This document shows, one piece after another, positions 16,787 to 26,490 of a stretch of 64,000 nucleotides of DNA. A program made the position numbers and the translations under genes. This stretch comes from Chloroflexota bacterium. GTDB lineage: Bacteria; Chloroflexota; Anaerolineae; Anaerolineales; UBA11579. The DNA is taken from assembly GCA_019456165.1 (NCBI GenBank), contig VRUJ01000017.1:1-64000 (forward strand), in the 5' to 3' direction. How positions within the stretch are numbered: the first letter of the stretch is position 1; every line of letters starts with the position of its first letter. The notes under the pieces were generated by a model that did no database searches, was not told the origin of the DNA, and worked only from the letters and a program-made list of their open reading frames with translations.

Positions 16787-19273
16787 TTACTTCCCAGAAC
16801 CGTTTTCTCCCGAAGCACCCACGCTCTTCAGGTCGGCAGCTGCAATACGCGCCAAAGATGCCACACTGTCACCTTCTCCTAAATTCATTACGCGTACGCC
16901 GCGGGTTGCCCTGCCAGCTTGTTTGATTGTCTTTACCTTAGTGCGCAGTACAACTCCATGAGTAGATATGATAGTCAGGTCATCAGATTTTTGCACAACT
17001 CGCGCGGCAGCAATGCGGCCGACGATAGGAATAGCCTTATTATCTAAGGTCTTTACGCCCATCGTTGCTCGGCCTTTGGGTGAATATTCAGTCAAGGGTG
17101 TTCGTTTCCCATAACCATTAGTGGTGACCACGAGCAGGTCGCCTTTATCTTCTACGACTTCCATGCCGGTTACTTTATCATCCTTTTTTAGCCGGATCCC
17201 GATCACGCCAGCCGCTTGACGGCCCATCGAACGTACTTTTATCTCGGCGAAGCGTAAAGCTTGGCCTGCTTCGGTGATGATGATAATATCATTTTTTCCG
17301 GTTGTTAAACGCACCCAACCAAGTTCATCATCCTCGGTCAAGTTTATAGCGATCAGTCCCGAAGGTCGTACAGATGTAAAATGATTCAGCGAGACCCGCT
17401 TAATGCGTCCTTTACAAGTAACCATAACGCAGTATTCTGCTGCCTTAAAATCTTTCACTCGGACTGCTGCGGTTATTGTCTCCCGCGCCCTAATAGCCAG
17501 CACGTTCACAATCGGTGTGCCGCGCGCAATTCGGCTGGCGTCTGGAATTCTATAAACCCTTTCGGAGTAAACCTTGCCGCGATCTGAGAAAAATAAGATC
17601 GTATCCAAAGTACGGGCGGGTACAAGCATCACTACCTCATCTTCATCCTTGGTGGTATGCCCTTTCACTCCTCGCCCACCACGTCCCTGTGCGCGGTAGG
17701 ATTTTGCTGTCACGCGTTTTATGTAGCCACGTTGGGTAATACTAATCAACACCGCCTCATCCTTTACCAAATCTTCTTCATCAAGAGATCCTGTAGCATC
17801 AAGATCAATGCTCGTCCTGCGGTCATCTCCAAAGGATTCGGCTATCTCAACAAGCTCTTCATTAATAAGTTTCAAAATTTTCTTTGGATGTGTCAACAAA
17901 TCCTCTAGGCGCTTTATCAGTTCCAGGAGTTCTTTATGTTCATCTTCAATCTTTTGGCGCTCAAGGGCCGCCAGGCGGCGCAATTGCATATCTAATATTG
18001 CTGTAGCTTGCAGCTCGCTCAACTTAAAACGTTTCATTAGGCTTGCTTTCGCCACTTGAACATCCGCCGATCCTCGAATAGTTTTAATTACTTCGTCCAG
18101 ATTTTCAAGCGCAATTATCAGCCCTTCAAGAATGTGTGCCCGGGCGAGAGCTTTAGAAAGGTCAAATTGAATTCGGCGAGTAATAACTTCCCGGCGATGT
18201 TCTATGAATATTATCAAGGCACGCTTGAGCGAGAGGACAATTGGCTCTTCATCCACCAAAGCTAAAATCTGTGCGCCGAAAGTTGTTTGCAAAGGCGTAT
18301 ATTTATATAATCTGTTGAGCACAGTGGCAGGTGCCGCACCGCGCTTGAGTTCTAGGATGATGCTCATGCCGTTGCGGTCAGATTCATCACGTAGGTCCGC
18401 GATACCACCCAAGCGTCCTGTCCGTGCCAAATCTGCAATGCGTTCAATCAGGTTGGTAAGGTTTATTTGGAAGGGGATCTCGGTGATTACAATGCGATGG
18501 CGACCCTTTCCCAGCTCTTCAATATGCGCACGACCCCTGACGATTAAGCGTCCTCGGCCAGAACTATACATTTGGCGAATACCATCATTTCCAACGATGA
18601 TACCCCCGGTCGGAAAGTCGGGACCTGTGACGAACTTTAATAAATCTTCTACTGTAACATTATCTACATCGTCATAATTATCAATCAGGTGGGTTATTGC
18701 AGCTACCAACTCACTAAGATTATGGGGCGGAATATTTGAGGCCATGCCTACTGCGATGCCAGATGAACCGTTTAACAGCAAGTTCGGTACACGGCTTGGA
18801 AGCACTAAAGGTTCCTGCATAGAAGCATCGAAGTTTTCCCCAAAATCGACGGTATCTTTAGCAATGTCCACCAACATTTCCTCGGCCATGCGAGTCAATC
18901 GGGCCTCAGTGTAGCGCATAGCAGCTGGTGGATCCCCTCCAATTGAACCAAAATTGCCTTGGCCATCCACGAGAGGATAGCGCACCGAAAAGTCTTGGGC
19001 CATGCGCGCCATTGCATCGTAAACCGCCTGGTCGCTGTGGGGATGATATTTTCCTAACACTTCGCCAACGATGCGGGCTGATTTTTTGTGAGAGGTATTC
19101 GCCCGTAAACCCATATCGTGCATGGCATACAATATACGGCGGTGAACCGGTTTTAACCCATCGCGGGCGTCTGGTAAAGCCCGCGCCACAATCACACTCA
19201 TCGCGTAGTCGAGGTACGCTGAACGCATCTCGTCGTTAATATCCACCCTTTGAACATTACCGATTTCGGTCAT
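16787..19273 (-). CDS. gyrA: DNA gyrase subunit A
   Basis: Breakage-reunion subunit of DNA gyrase, 828 residues from [13 protein letters not shown] at 19273 (AAGG upstream; the longer frame to 19333 adds 20 unrelated residues). Visible motifs are [24 protein letters not shown], the catalytic Tyr in [10 protein letters not shown] and the GyrA-box-like [10 protein letters not shown] that separates it from ParC. The quinolone-determining stretch reads [10 protein letters not shown], with Ser for Gly81 and Gln for Ser83 in E. coli numbering. gyrB is not adjacent. A palindrome and -10 element lie just upstream. Confidence 0.96.
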   Translation of the reverse strand: MTEIGNVQRVDINDEMRSAYLDYAMSVIVARALPDARDGLKPVHRRILYAMHDMGLRANTSHKKSARIVGEVLGKYHPHSDQAVYDAMARMAQDFSVRYPLVDGQGNFGSIGGDPPAAMRYTEARLTRMAEEMLVDIAKDTVDFGENFDASMQEPLVLPSRVPNLLLNGSSGIAVGMASNIPPHNLSELVAAITHLIDNYDDVDNVTVEDLLKFVTGPDFPTGGIIVGNDGIRQMYSSGRGRLIVRGRAHIEELGKGRHRIVITEIPFQINLTNLIERIADLARTGRLGGIADLRDESDRNGMSIILELKRGAAPATVLNRLYKYTPLQTTFGAQILALVDEEPIVLSLKRALIIFIEHRREVITRRIQFDLSKALARAHILEGLIIALENLDEVIKTIRGSADVQVAKASLMKRFKLSELQATAILDMQLRRLAALERQKIEDEHKELLELIKRLEDLLTHPKKILKLINEELVEIAESFGDDRRTSIDLDATGSLDEEDLVKDEAVLISITQRGYIKRVTAKSYRAQGRGGRGVKGHTTKDEDEVVMLVPARTLDTILFFSDRGKVYSERVYRIPDASRIARGTPIVNVLAIRARETITAAVRVKDFKAAEYCVMVTCKGRIKRVSLNHFTSVRPSGLIAINLTEDDELGWVRLTTGKNDIIIITEAGQALRFAEIKVRSMGRQAAGVIGIRLKKDDKVTGMEVVEDKGDLLVVTTNGYGKRTPLTEYSPKGRATMGVKTLDNKAIPIVGRIAAARVVQKSDDLTIISTHGVVLRTKVKTIKQAGRATRGVRVMNLGEGDSVASLARIAAADLKSVGASGENGSGK

Positions 19274-19314
19274 TACGCCCTTCCAATTTTTGGTTATTTT
19301 AGATACATTAATAA

Positions 19315-19349
19315 GTGTGTGTTCTTGGAACACACACCTCTATATTATA
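19315..19349 (-). promoter_or_regulatory. gyrA -10 element with overlapping palindrome
   Basis: On the minus strand TATAAT (19349-19344) is followed seven bases later by a perfect 10-bp inverted repeat, GTGTGTGTTC / GAACACACAC (19315-19324 and 19328-19337, 3-base centre). No good -35 box is seen. The palindrome would sit at the transcription start, so it may be an operator or a 5' mRNA hairpin for gyrA. Confidence 0.5.
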
Positions 19350-19527
19350 CCCTGGGACAGCATAAAATTTCCTCATTTTTCCCAAATCGATTCATGTAGT
19401 GTCTTGTTAATTACCCAGCTAGGTGCTCCTGGGATTTATTATTAGCAAATCTAAAAAAATTGTCATACAAATACCATGAAACCAATTACGCTTCCAGCAC
19501 TTAGAATTGGTAAAATAACTCAGCGAG

Positions 19528-19556
19528 TTGCTTAAGTCCTCAACTCGACGTATACT
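19528..19556 (+). promoter_or_regulatory. Promoter of the kinase/CpaE/CpaF cluster
   Basis: TTGCTT (19528-19533), a 17-base spacer and TATACT (19551-19556). The start point would leave a ~150-base leader before the first kinase gene. The rest of the 19350-19714 gap shows nothing else that I recognise. Confidence 0.6.
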
Positions 19557-19714
19557 ATTTTAATAAGGATATTCTCTAGAAAACAGGAAATAAAGCGATA
19601 GATGCCTCAATTCGAGAATATTATTGAATAATCCAAGAATTGCCCGATTCATAGTGTGAGTAATTTTATTAAGCTCTAGTCAGATATTTAGACTCAAATT
19701 AACCTCCGAAATTT

Positions 19715-20869
19715 ATGACAAGCTCGATATCTTGCCCCAATTGCAATCAACAAGCGTCTCCAAGCGACCAAAAATGCGCGCACTGTGGTGTGGACCTTGC
19801 TCTTGCAGCAATCTTAGTTGAAAGTTCTTTATCCCTCGACCCCCAAACCTCGGCTGGCTTTTCACTTTCCCCAGAGATTCTTGTGCCGCGGTTAGGGGAT
19901 TATCTAGTAGAAAAGGAATTATTAGGGCGTGAAAAGCTAGATAAAGCTTTAAATTATCAGAAAGAACAAATAAAAGAAGGAAAATCTCTTCTTCTCGGTC
20001 AAGCCTTGATAAAATTAAAGTTAATCGATCGCGAAATGCTTGATAGAGCAGTAACCGAACAAATCCTGGAATTGCAAGAAGCTCTCAGGCAATCCAACAA
20101 ACACTTAGAACAACGCGTCCAGGAACGCACCTCAGAGTTGCAAGATGCTTTATATAAAATTACCGAGCTAAACCAACTTAAGAGCAACTTTGTCTCAAAT
20201 ATTTCCCATGAACTCAGGACGCCTCTAGCCCACATGATCGGGTATTTAGATTTACTAACTACTGAAGCTTTAGGCTCACTTTCTCACCAACAAAAAGATG
20301 CCCTCAACATTTTAAATTCTTCCTATTCTCGCCTGCAGGAGTTGATAGACAATCTGTTAACGTTCTCCTTAGCATCTCAAGGCAGAATGGACTTGCAACT
20401 GATTCCCATTTCGTTAGAAAACTTGACAAAAGTCATTGTCTCACAATCCCAAACTAAGGCGCTTGAAGCAAAGGTCGACATTGTTACAAACCTACCAAAA
20501 GACCTGCCAAAAATCCAAGCCGACCAGAATAAAATTACTTGGGTTTTATTACAGTTAGTAGAAAACGCAATCAAATTCAACCAGCCAGGTGGCAAGGTAA
20601 ACATAAGCGCAATTCCCGATAGTCTTAAAGTTGCTATCACAATCACCGATACTGGGATTGGCATCCAAGAAGCCAAATTGGATGAAATCTTTGAAAGTTT
20701 CCACCAACTAGACGGCTCTCCAAGCCGAAAGTATGGGGGTACTGGCCTGGGATTGGCTTTAGCGCAACGCATCATCGACGCCCACGGTTCCAGTATTGAT
20801 GTGACTTCTAAGGTCGGTGAAGGTACACGCTTTACATTTTCTCTCCCGGTTGATGAGGTGCAAAAATGA
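19715..20869 (+). CDS. Histidine kinase with zinc ribbon and MshEN-like domain
   Basis: A 384-residue soluble kinase. The N-terminus has a zinc ribbon (Cys 7, 10, 21, 24). Residues 59-116 carry two copies of the GspE/MshE N-terminal motif (RLGDYLVEKELL...ALNYQ and LGQALIKLKLI...VTEQ). Then come a coiled coil (117-152), HisKA with His165 in SNISHELRTP, and a complete ATPase domain (LVENAIKFN, DTGIGI, GGTGLGLALA). MshEN domains of type II secretion and MSHA ATPases bind cyclic di-GMP, so this kinase may sense that messenger. Both motif copies have Glu or Lys where a Gly is usual. No membrane segments are present. It overlaps the next kinase by ATGA. Confidence 0.88.
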   Translation: MTSSISCPNCNQQASPSDQKCAHCGVDLALAAILVESSLSLDPQTSAGFSLSPEILVPRLGDYLVEKELLGREKLDKALNYQKEQIKEGKSLLLGQALIKLKLIDREMLDRAVTEQILELQEALRQSNKHLEQRVQERTSELQDALYKITELNQLKSNFVSNISHELRTPLAHMIGYLDLLTTEALGSLSHQQKDALNILNSSYSRLQELIDNLLTFSLASQGRMDLQLIPISLENLTKVIVSQSQTKALEAKVDIVTNLPKDLPKIQADQNKITWVLLQLVENAIKFNQPGGKVNISAIPDSLKVAITITDTGIGIQEAKLDEIFESFHQLDGSPSRKYGGTGLGLALAQRIIDAHGSSIDVTSKVGEGTRFTFSLPVDEVQK

Positions 20870-22110
20870 TCAACCAATCTATAACCGGTTCGCTACGCCC
20901 ACAGGAATTAGATGCCGTTTACACGATCAGTAAAGTTGTGGCCGAAGCTGTTGAAATCGATATTGCTCTTGATGAGATCGTTAAACTCGCCAGGCAGGTT
21001 TTTATTTTCGACAACACCGTTCTTTACCTTCAGAATGGCAAGGCTACAAATCTAGAACCAACTTTCGCTAAAGCTATTGGCCGCGGCCGATCATCAGAAG
21101 CAGACTTGGCATGGGGAGGTAAAGCTGCACTAGAAGCTTTCAAAACCGGAGAAAACTTCCTTCAAGAGGCAGACATCATTCAAGAAGAAGACCGCTTAGA
21201 CCAACATTTCTTCCTTGGACTTCCGATGATTGTGGGTGGGGAAACAATAGGAGCGCTAATCTTCATCCGCTTCGGAGGCCCGAACTATTCAGCCGACCAA
21301 ATAAACCTCGCCGAATTCATTGCTGCCCATGTCTCTCAACTCCTTCAGCATCAAAGATTCGTAGAACGAATCGCCAGGCTTGAAGCGGACCGCCGCTTAG
21401 CTAAACTGCAAGAGGATTTCATTGCTACAGTCTCACACGAATTGAACACCCCTCTAGGTTTTATCAAAGGATATACAACAACTCTATTGCGGGAAGACAC
21501 CAAATGGGATGACCAAACTCGCCAGGATTTTCTGACCATTATTGACGAGGAAGCAGACCGGCTCGGCGAGTTAATTGATAATTTATTAGATTCATCACGA
21601 TTACAATCTGGCGCGATGGGTATGTATTTTCAGGAATTCGACCTAATCGGGATGATCCACGAGTCATCAAACAGACAAGCAACGCGTTATTCGGATTTAG
21701 ACATCCAGGTGCAAACAGACGCCAACGAGTTAATCATACAAGCTGATCCGAATCGTCTCTCACAGGTAATAGATAACCTGGTAAACAATACTGCAAAATA
21801 TGCTCCAAATTGTAGGTTGGAAATATCAGTAGCATACAGCAAGGAACAAGTTGAAATCTCTTTGGGGGATAATGGGCCAGGCATTCCAAGCCAACATTTA
21901 GAGCATTTATTTAAACGATTTTACCGTGTCCCTGAACGCAGTGCGGGAGTGCGCGGCAGCGGCCTAGGTCTTTTCATCTGCGAACGAATAATAAAGGCCC
22001 ACAAGGGCAAGATAACTGTCGAATCAGAAATTAACCAAGGCACCACTTTTAAAATCCTGCTCCCCATAACTCAGGGCTCCGAAAATAATTCTGAGGCTAA
22101 AGAGGTGTAA
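20866..22110 (+). CDS. GAF-domain sensor histidine kinase
   Basis: A 414-residue cytoplasmic kinase with an N-terminal GAF domain (about residues 15-165), a HisKA domain with phospho-acceptor His in ATVSHELNTPL (about residue 191), and an ATPase domain with LVNNTAKYAP, DNGPGI and GSGLGLFICERI. It starts inside the stop of the previous kinase (ATGA) and is followed two bases later by the response regulator, so the three are translationally coupled. The ligand of the GAF domain cannot be told from sequence. Confidence 0.92.
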   Translation: MINQSITGSLRPQELDAVYTISKVVAEAVEIDIALDEIVKLARQVFIFDNTVLYLQNGKATNLEPTFAKAIGRGRSSEADLAWGGKAALEAFKTGENFLQEADIIQEEDRLDQHFFLGLPMIVGGETIGALIFIRFGGPNYSADQINLAEFIAAHVSQLLQHQRFVERIARLEADRRLAKLQEDFIATVSHELNTPLGFIKGYTTTLLREDTKWDDQTRQDFLTIIDEEADRLGELIDNLLDSSRLQSGAMGMYFQEFDLIGMIHESSNRQATRYSDLDIQVQTDANELIIQADPNRLSQVIDNLVNNTAKYAPNCRLEISVAYSKEQVEISLGDNGPGIPSQHLEHLFKRFYRVPERSAGVRGSGLGLFICERIIKAHKGKITVESEINQGTTFKILLPITQGSENNSEAKEV

Positions 22111-22111
22111 A

Positions 22112-22807
22112 ATGTCTGCAAAAGTTCTTGTTGTTGATGATGAACCCCGTTTTATCCGTCTGGTAGAGGCAAATTTAACCAGTGAAGGTTATGAAGTAAT
22201 CACAGCCGCCAATGGACAGGAAGCTGTTGAAAAAGTTGCAAGTGAGGAACCCGGCCTAGTGCTGCTAGATATAATGATGCCAATCCTGGATGGTTTTTTG
22301 GCGTGTGAACGGATCCGTGAATTCTCTAGCGTCCCCATCATTATGCTAACGGCCAAAGGGGAAGAAAAAAACCGGGTGCGCGGCTTGGAAGCAGGAGCAG
22401 ATGATTACATAGTTAAACCTTTCTCAGCCAGCGAACTACTCGCGCGTGTAATGGCAGTATTGCGACGCGCGAATGTTTACGAAGCCTCTGCTAGTAAAAG
22501 CGTATTCACACACGGTGATCTAAAAATCGACTATGCTCGTGCTGAAGTAAATTTGAACGAAAAGACCATTTTCCTTTCGGCAACTGAATATCGCCTGCTT
22601 CTGCAATTCGCCCATAACGTGGGTGAAACCCTTACAGCAGAAGAGTTGTTGACAAATGTTTGGGGACCGGAATATCTAGAAGATAAAGAAATTCTGTGGG
22701 TATGCATTTCTCGTTTACGGCAAAAGTTGGAAGAAAAACCAAAACAACCCAACCATATAGTGACCCGATCTGGAATGGGTTACACCATGCCCATCCTCGA
22801 AGAATAA
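22112..22807 (+). CDS. OmpR-family response regulator
   Basis: A 231-residue two-domain regulator: a receiver with phospho-acceptor Asp53 (LLDIMMP), acidic pair DD at 9-10 and the Lys of IVKPFS, then a winged-helix DNA-binding domain (about residues 130-228; LSATEYRLLLQF, RLRQKLE, GMGYTM). It is the probable output for one or both kinases immediately upstream. It is a DNA-binding regulator whose targets may include this cluster. Confidence 0.95.
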   Translation: MSAKVLVVDDEPRFIRLVEANLTSEGYEVITAANGQEAVEKVASEEPGLVLLDIMMPILDGFLACERIREFSSVPIIMLTAKGEEKNRVRGLEAGADDYIVKPFSASELLARVMAVLRRANVYEASASKSVFTHGDLKIDYARAEVNLNEKTIFLSATEYRLLLQFAHNVGETLTAEELLTNVWGPEYLEDKEILWVCISRLRQKLEEKPKQPNHIVTRSGMGYTMPILEE

Positions 22808-22821
22808 TCCAGGAGGTCAGA

Positions 22822-24033
22822 GTGTCCACGAGCAGAGTACTGATTATAGATCCGGAAGAAGCCAGCCTCCAATTTCTGGCAAAAGAGATAAGAAAAGCGG
22901 AATACGAAGTGATTACTGCTTCCACTGGTAAAGAGGGGTTAATTTTGGCGTGGAGAGAAAGACCCCATGTCCTGATTATCGATCCAAATCTACCTGATAT
23001 AAGTAGAGAAGAGATGATCCAAAAGCTGCGCAGCGATCGACGCACCGCGAGAAGGTTATTCATCGCGTTCTCATCCTTGAGTGACCCGCAAGATGTACAA
23101 GATACATTAAACCTGGGTTATGATCATTACCTCACCAAAGAAGCGGATGCGATACCTGCGTTGCTGGACGCGATTGCAGGGAAAGAATCCCAGAAACCTG
23201 AACAACCGATTATGGTAGACAGGCCTGAGAAGCCAACAAAGAAACCAACCAAACAAGGTGATGGAAAATTGATCGTCCTGTTTAGCGCAAAAGGCGGCAC
23301 GGGCACTTCATCTATGTGTGCCAATCTAGCCCCTTTCATAGTAAACAACCAACCAGACGCCCGTGTTGTTGTGGTTGACTTGGTTCTTCCAATAGGTTCG
23401 ATTGCTCATATTGTGGGATATAGCGGTCCATTAAACATTATTGAAGCTGCAGAAATGTCTGACGTTGAGATTTCCAAAGAGTATTTGCAAACATCTCTTC
23501 CAGAAACCGGTTTGTGGAAATTTCAGCTTTTTGCCGGATCGCCAAAACCAGATGATGCAAACCAACTCAATATATCTCGAATTCCAGTTATGCTAAACTT
23601 ATTACAACAGGCATTTGATTATGTGATGGTAGACCTGGGTCGATCCCTATCGAAAATCAGCCTACCTATTTTATTAGAAGCCGATCAGATTTGTTTGATA
23701 TTGAGTCCAGAACAAGGGACTGTAACCCTTACTAAAATTGTATGTGAATATTTGGAATCTAAAGGTTTATTGAAAGAACAAGTATATCCATTGATCAATC
23801 GCGCAGTTGGCTTAGAGGGGTTAACTAAATCAGAAATTGAAGATATTTTAGACATGAATATTACCGGGTCAATTCCATATATGGGGCACAATTTTAGCTT
23901 AGCAAATAACCTACACCTACCCATCTATTATAAATTTCCAGAAGAAGTAGCAACGCTTTCATTACGCCAGGCAGCCCAAGAAATAACTGACAGAGCAATA
24001 AGATTTAAAGAAAAACGTCTGCTTGCAATATAA
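22822..24033 (+). CDS. CpaE/TadZ-like protein (receiver plus ParA-like domain)
   Basis: A 403-residue protein with an N-terminal receiver-like domain (Asp54 in LIIDPNLPD, Lys106) and a C-terminal MinD/ParA-type domain from about residue 148. The P-loop reads SAKGGTGTSS (155-164): the signature Lys is kept, but the usual GK[ST] lysine is replaced by Thr. Altered P-loops occur in CpaE/TadZ, which place Tad pilus machinery at the pole. The GTG start at 22822 has AGGAGGT upstream. A longer frame from 22696 overlaps the regulator and is spurious. The CpaF ATPase follows, with one small gene between. Confidence 0.88.
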   Translation: MSTSRVLIIDPEEASLQFLAKEIRKAEYEVITASTGKEGLILAWRERPHVLIIDPNLPDISREEMIQKLRSDRRTARRLFIAFSSLSDPQDVQDTLNLGYDHYLTKEADAIPALLDAIAGKESQKPEQPIMVDRPEKPTKKPTKQGDGKLIVLFSAKGGTGTSSMCANLAPFIVNNQPDARVVVVDLVLPIGSIAHIVGYSGPLNIIEAAEMSDVEISKEYLQTSLPETGLWKFQLFAGSPKPDDANQLNISRIPVMLNLLQQAFDYVMVDLGRSLSKISLPILLEADQICLILSPEQGTVTLTKIVCEYLESKGLLKEQVYPLINRAVGLEGLTKSEIEDILDMNITGSIPYMGHNFSLANNLHLPIYYKFPEEVATLSLRQAAQEITDRAIRFKEKRLLAI

Positions 24034-24065
24034 TTCAATACACCTGAGGAAATAGGATTCTATCC

Positions 24066-24365
24066 ATGACGACCCATTATGACGAAAAAGGTAAATTCTT
24101 CACAGATGTTATCTCGAAAGAAACCGTTCCGGTGATAATACAGACAATTACAAATCGCATTCATGGAATGATGCACGTACGCCACGAATCGCGTCTCAAA
24201 GATGAGTTGAATGACGAAGAAACATTCATGGCAATAACCAATGCAACTATTTACGACATTGGTGGGAAGGAAGAACAATACCAACGTGGATTCTTAGCTA
24301 TCAACCGTACTAGTATCGTCTGGTTAGTCTTAGAATCTGAGGCCGAAGTGAAGGCAAAAGTATGA
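24066..24365 (+). CDS. Conserved small hypothetical protein between CpaE and CpaF
   Basis: A 99-residue soluble protein containing the stretches GMMHVRHESRLKDELN and FMAITNATIYDI, a pattern suggesting a small beta-rich domain. It starts 32 bases after the CpaE-like gene and overlaps the CpaF gene by ATGA, so it is almost surely co-translated with it. The family is not identified with confidence. Its position suggests a role with the two ATPases. Confidence 0.75.
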   Translation: MTTHYDEKGKFFTDVISKETVPVIIQTITNRIHGMMHVRHESRLKDELNDEETFMAITNATIYDIGGKEEQYQRGFLAINRTSIVWLVLESEAEVKAKV

Positions 24366-25690
24366 CGACAACCGGGCAAAGGGCAAACCAGCCAATTAAG
24401 CCACCAGACATCGCCCGTCTCAGAGCCTACTTAGGCACTGCCATCCAGCGCGAGTTAGAAAATAACCCACCACTACCACAAGAACGCAGACAAGTAATCG
24501 AAACATATTTACAACAAGCTTACGAGAATACAAAACTGCATCTACCGAACACCATACGTGAGCAGCTCTTTCGCGATATCCTGGATGAGCTTCTCGGTTA
24601 CGGTCCAATACAACCTCTTCTGGACGACCCACAAATCACTGAAGTTATGGTAAATGGTAATAACAAAGTTTATGTAGAACGGGATGGCAACTTAGAAAAG
24701 ACGGGTGTCAAATTCGAAGACGACAATCACGTACTCCGCATCATTGAACGCATTGTCCTGCCATTAGGCAGGCACATCGACCATGACTCGCCAACCGTAG
24801 ATGCCCGGCTGCCCGACGGCTCACGCGTAAACGCGGTGATTCCACCAGTAGCTATTGACGGGCCTACCATCACAATTCGAAAATTCCCTGCCGAACGATT
24901 GAGCATCCAAGATCTAATTGAAATGAAATCACTGACCGAGGAAATGGCCGATTTTCTGGAAGCATGTGTAAAAGCCCATTTGAACATCGTGATTTCTGGA
25001 GGCACCGGCTCTGGAAAAACAACTCTATTGAACATCCTTTCCAGCTACATCCCGCCCCATGAACGCATCGTAACCATCGAAGACGCCGCCGAATTGCAAC
25101 TACATCAGGATCATGTTGTGCGGCTAGAGACAAAAGCCGCAAATATGGATGGGCGTGGTGAAGTATCCATCCGCTCGTTGGTCAAAAACTCTCTGCGTAT
25201 GCGGCCGGACCGCATCGTGGTGGGAGAGGTACGCGGCGGGGAAGCCCTGGATATGCTGCAAGCTATGAACACAGGCCATGATGGTTCACTAACGACCGTA
25301 CACTCTAATTCGCCGCGTGATGCAACTTCGCGTATGGAGACACTGGTGCTCATGGCCGGGATGGATATGCCGCTAAAAATTGTGCGTGAGCAAATAGCGT
25401 CTGCTGTCGATATGATCGTCCAGCAATCTCGGCTTAGCGATGGTTCCCGCAAAGTGACTCACATCACCGAAGTTGCGGGGATGGAAGGGGAAACAATAGT
25501 GATGACTGATGTTTTTAGGTTCAATCAGTCAGGTACCTCACCCGACGGTAAAGTGATTGGTGAATTAGAACCTACAGGTATCCGCCCATTATTCATGAAA
25601 CGCATTGAAGCTGCCGGATTCAACCTGAGTGCTAAAGTGTTTATGAAAAAAACTGGAGAACTTCCCAGGCCGGTACGACGTAGGCGTTAA
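24362..25690 (+). CDS. CpaF/TadA-family secretion ATPase
   Basis: Hexameric type II/IV secretion-superfamily ATPase, 442 residues. Visible motifs are the N-terminal LLDDPQITEVMVNG region, Walker A SGGTGSGKTTLLN (about 217-229), the Asp box TIEDAAELQL, Walker B RPDRIVVGEVRGGEALDML and the His box MNTGHDGSLTTVHSN. It would power Tad-type pilus assembly or a related export step. The usual partners tadB, tadC, pilin and secretin are absent downstream, where a regulator follows instead. Confidence 0.94.
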   Translation: MTTTGQRANQPIKPPDIARLRAYLGTAIQRELENNPPLPQERRQVIETYLQQAYENTKLHLPNTIREQLFRDILDELLGYGPIQPLLDDPQITEVMVNGNNKVYVERDGNLEKTGVKFEDDNHVLRIIERIVLPLGRHIDHDSPTVDARLPDGSRVNAVIPPVAIDGPTITIRKFPAERLSIQDLIEMKSLTEEMADFLEACVKAHLNIVISGGTGSGKTTLLNILSSYIPPHERIVTIEDAAELQLHQDHVVRLETKAANMDGRGEVSIRSLVKNSLRMRPDRIVVGEVRGGEALDMLQAMNTGHDGSLTTVHSNSPRDATSRMETLVLMAGMDMPLKIVREQIASAVDMIVQQSRLSDGSRKVTHITEVAGMEGETIVMTDVFRFNQSGTSPDGKVIGELEPTGIRPLFMKRIEAAGFNLSAKVFMKKTGELPRPVRRRR

Positions 25691-25795
25691 GCCTCCAGAT
25701 TTGATATAATTAGATAAAATATCATTTCAAGAAATCAACCGTTACGCCTAAGGCTGAAAGCGGCAAACTCGAGATTGGTTTAGGAGCAGATATAT

Positions 25796-26473
25796 ATGAC
25801 TCACAAACAGGCGATCACCCTGCGGAGCAAAAAACTTGGCGTACTGCTTCTAGATGCACGTTTAGCAGCCGGGAAATCAAAAAAAGAGTGCGGGCAAGCG
25901 ATTGGAGTCACTTCATCAACTATAGGCTCATATGAACGAGGAGTGAAATCCCCTTCCCTTCCAGAATTAGAAATATTAGCTTTTTTTCTAGGTATCCCCA
26001 TCGAACACTTTTGGGGAGACGAAATCAAATCAGACGATCCACACCCTACCCAAAACCTGCATGTAGAGCAATTATTGAATTTACGCAAAGGCATTATTGG
26101 GGCACTCCTGCGGCAGGCCCGCTCTGATGCAAATCTCTCCCGGAAGGATATATCTCAACAAACCGGTATATCCAGTAGGACGATAAAAAAATATGAGACA
26201 GGCGAACGCCCCATCCCTTTACCCGAATTGGAGACCTTGAGCATTTCCCTGAACTACACTCTGCAAGAATTTTCGAACCATCAAGGGCCTGTATCAGATT
26301 GGATAAGTGAACAACGGGCAATTCAAGGTTTTCTAAGTTTGCCAATAGAGCTAAAAGAATTTGTCGGAAAGCCCATAAACCATCCATACGTTGAGCTTGC
26401 CCAACGCCTCAGCGAAATGTCTGTTGCCCAACTCCGCTCTGTTGCAGAGGGTCTCTTGGAAATCACATTGTAA
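25796..26473 (+). CDS. Regulator with two tandem XRE helix-turn-helix domains
   Basis: A 225-residue protein with two Cro/C1-type HTH domains, about residues 14-70 (LDARLAAGKSKKECGQAIGV, TIGSYERGVKSPSLPELE) and 99-160 (LLRQARSDANLSRKDISQQT, TIKKYETGERPIPLPELE). The repeat suggests internal duplication and binding to a long or bipartite operator as one chain. The tail of about 60 residues is predicted helical. AGGAG lies upstream of the ATG. It is on the same strand as the CpaF gene, 105 bases downstream. Confidence 0.88.
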   Translation: MTHKQAITLRSKKLGVLLLDARLAAGKSKKECGQAIGVTSSTIGSYERGVKSPSLPELEILAFFLGIPIEHFWGDEIKSDDPHPTQNLHVEQLLNLRKGIIGALLRQARSDANLSRKDISQQTGISSRTIKKYETGERPIPLPELETLSISLNYTLQEFSNHQGPVSDWISEQRAIQGFLSLPIELKEFVGKPINHPYVELAQRLSEMSVAQLRSVAEGLLEITL

Positions 26474-26490
26474 CCAATCAAATATAAGTT

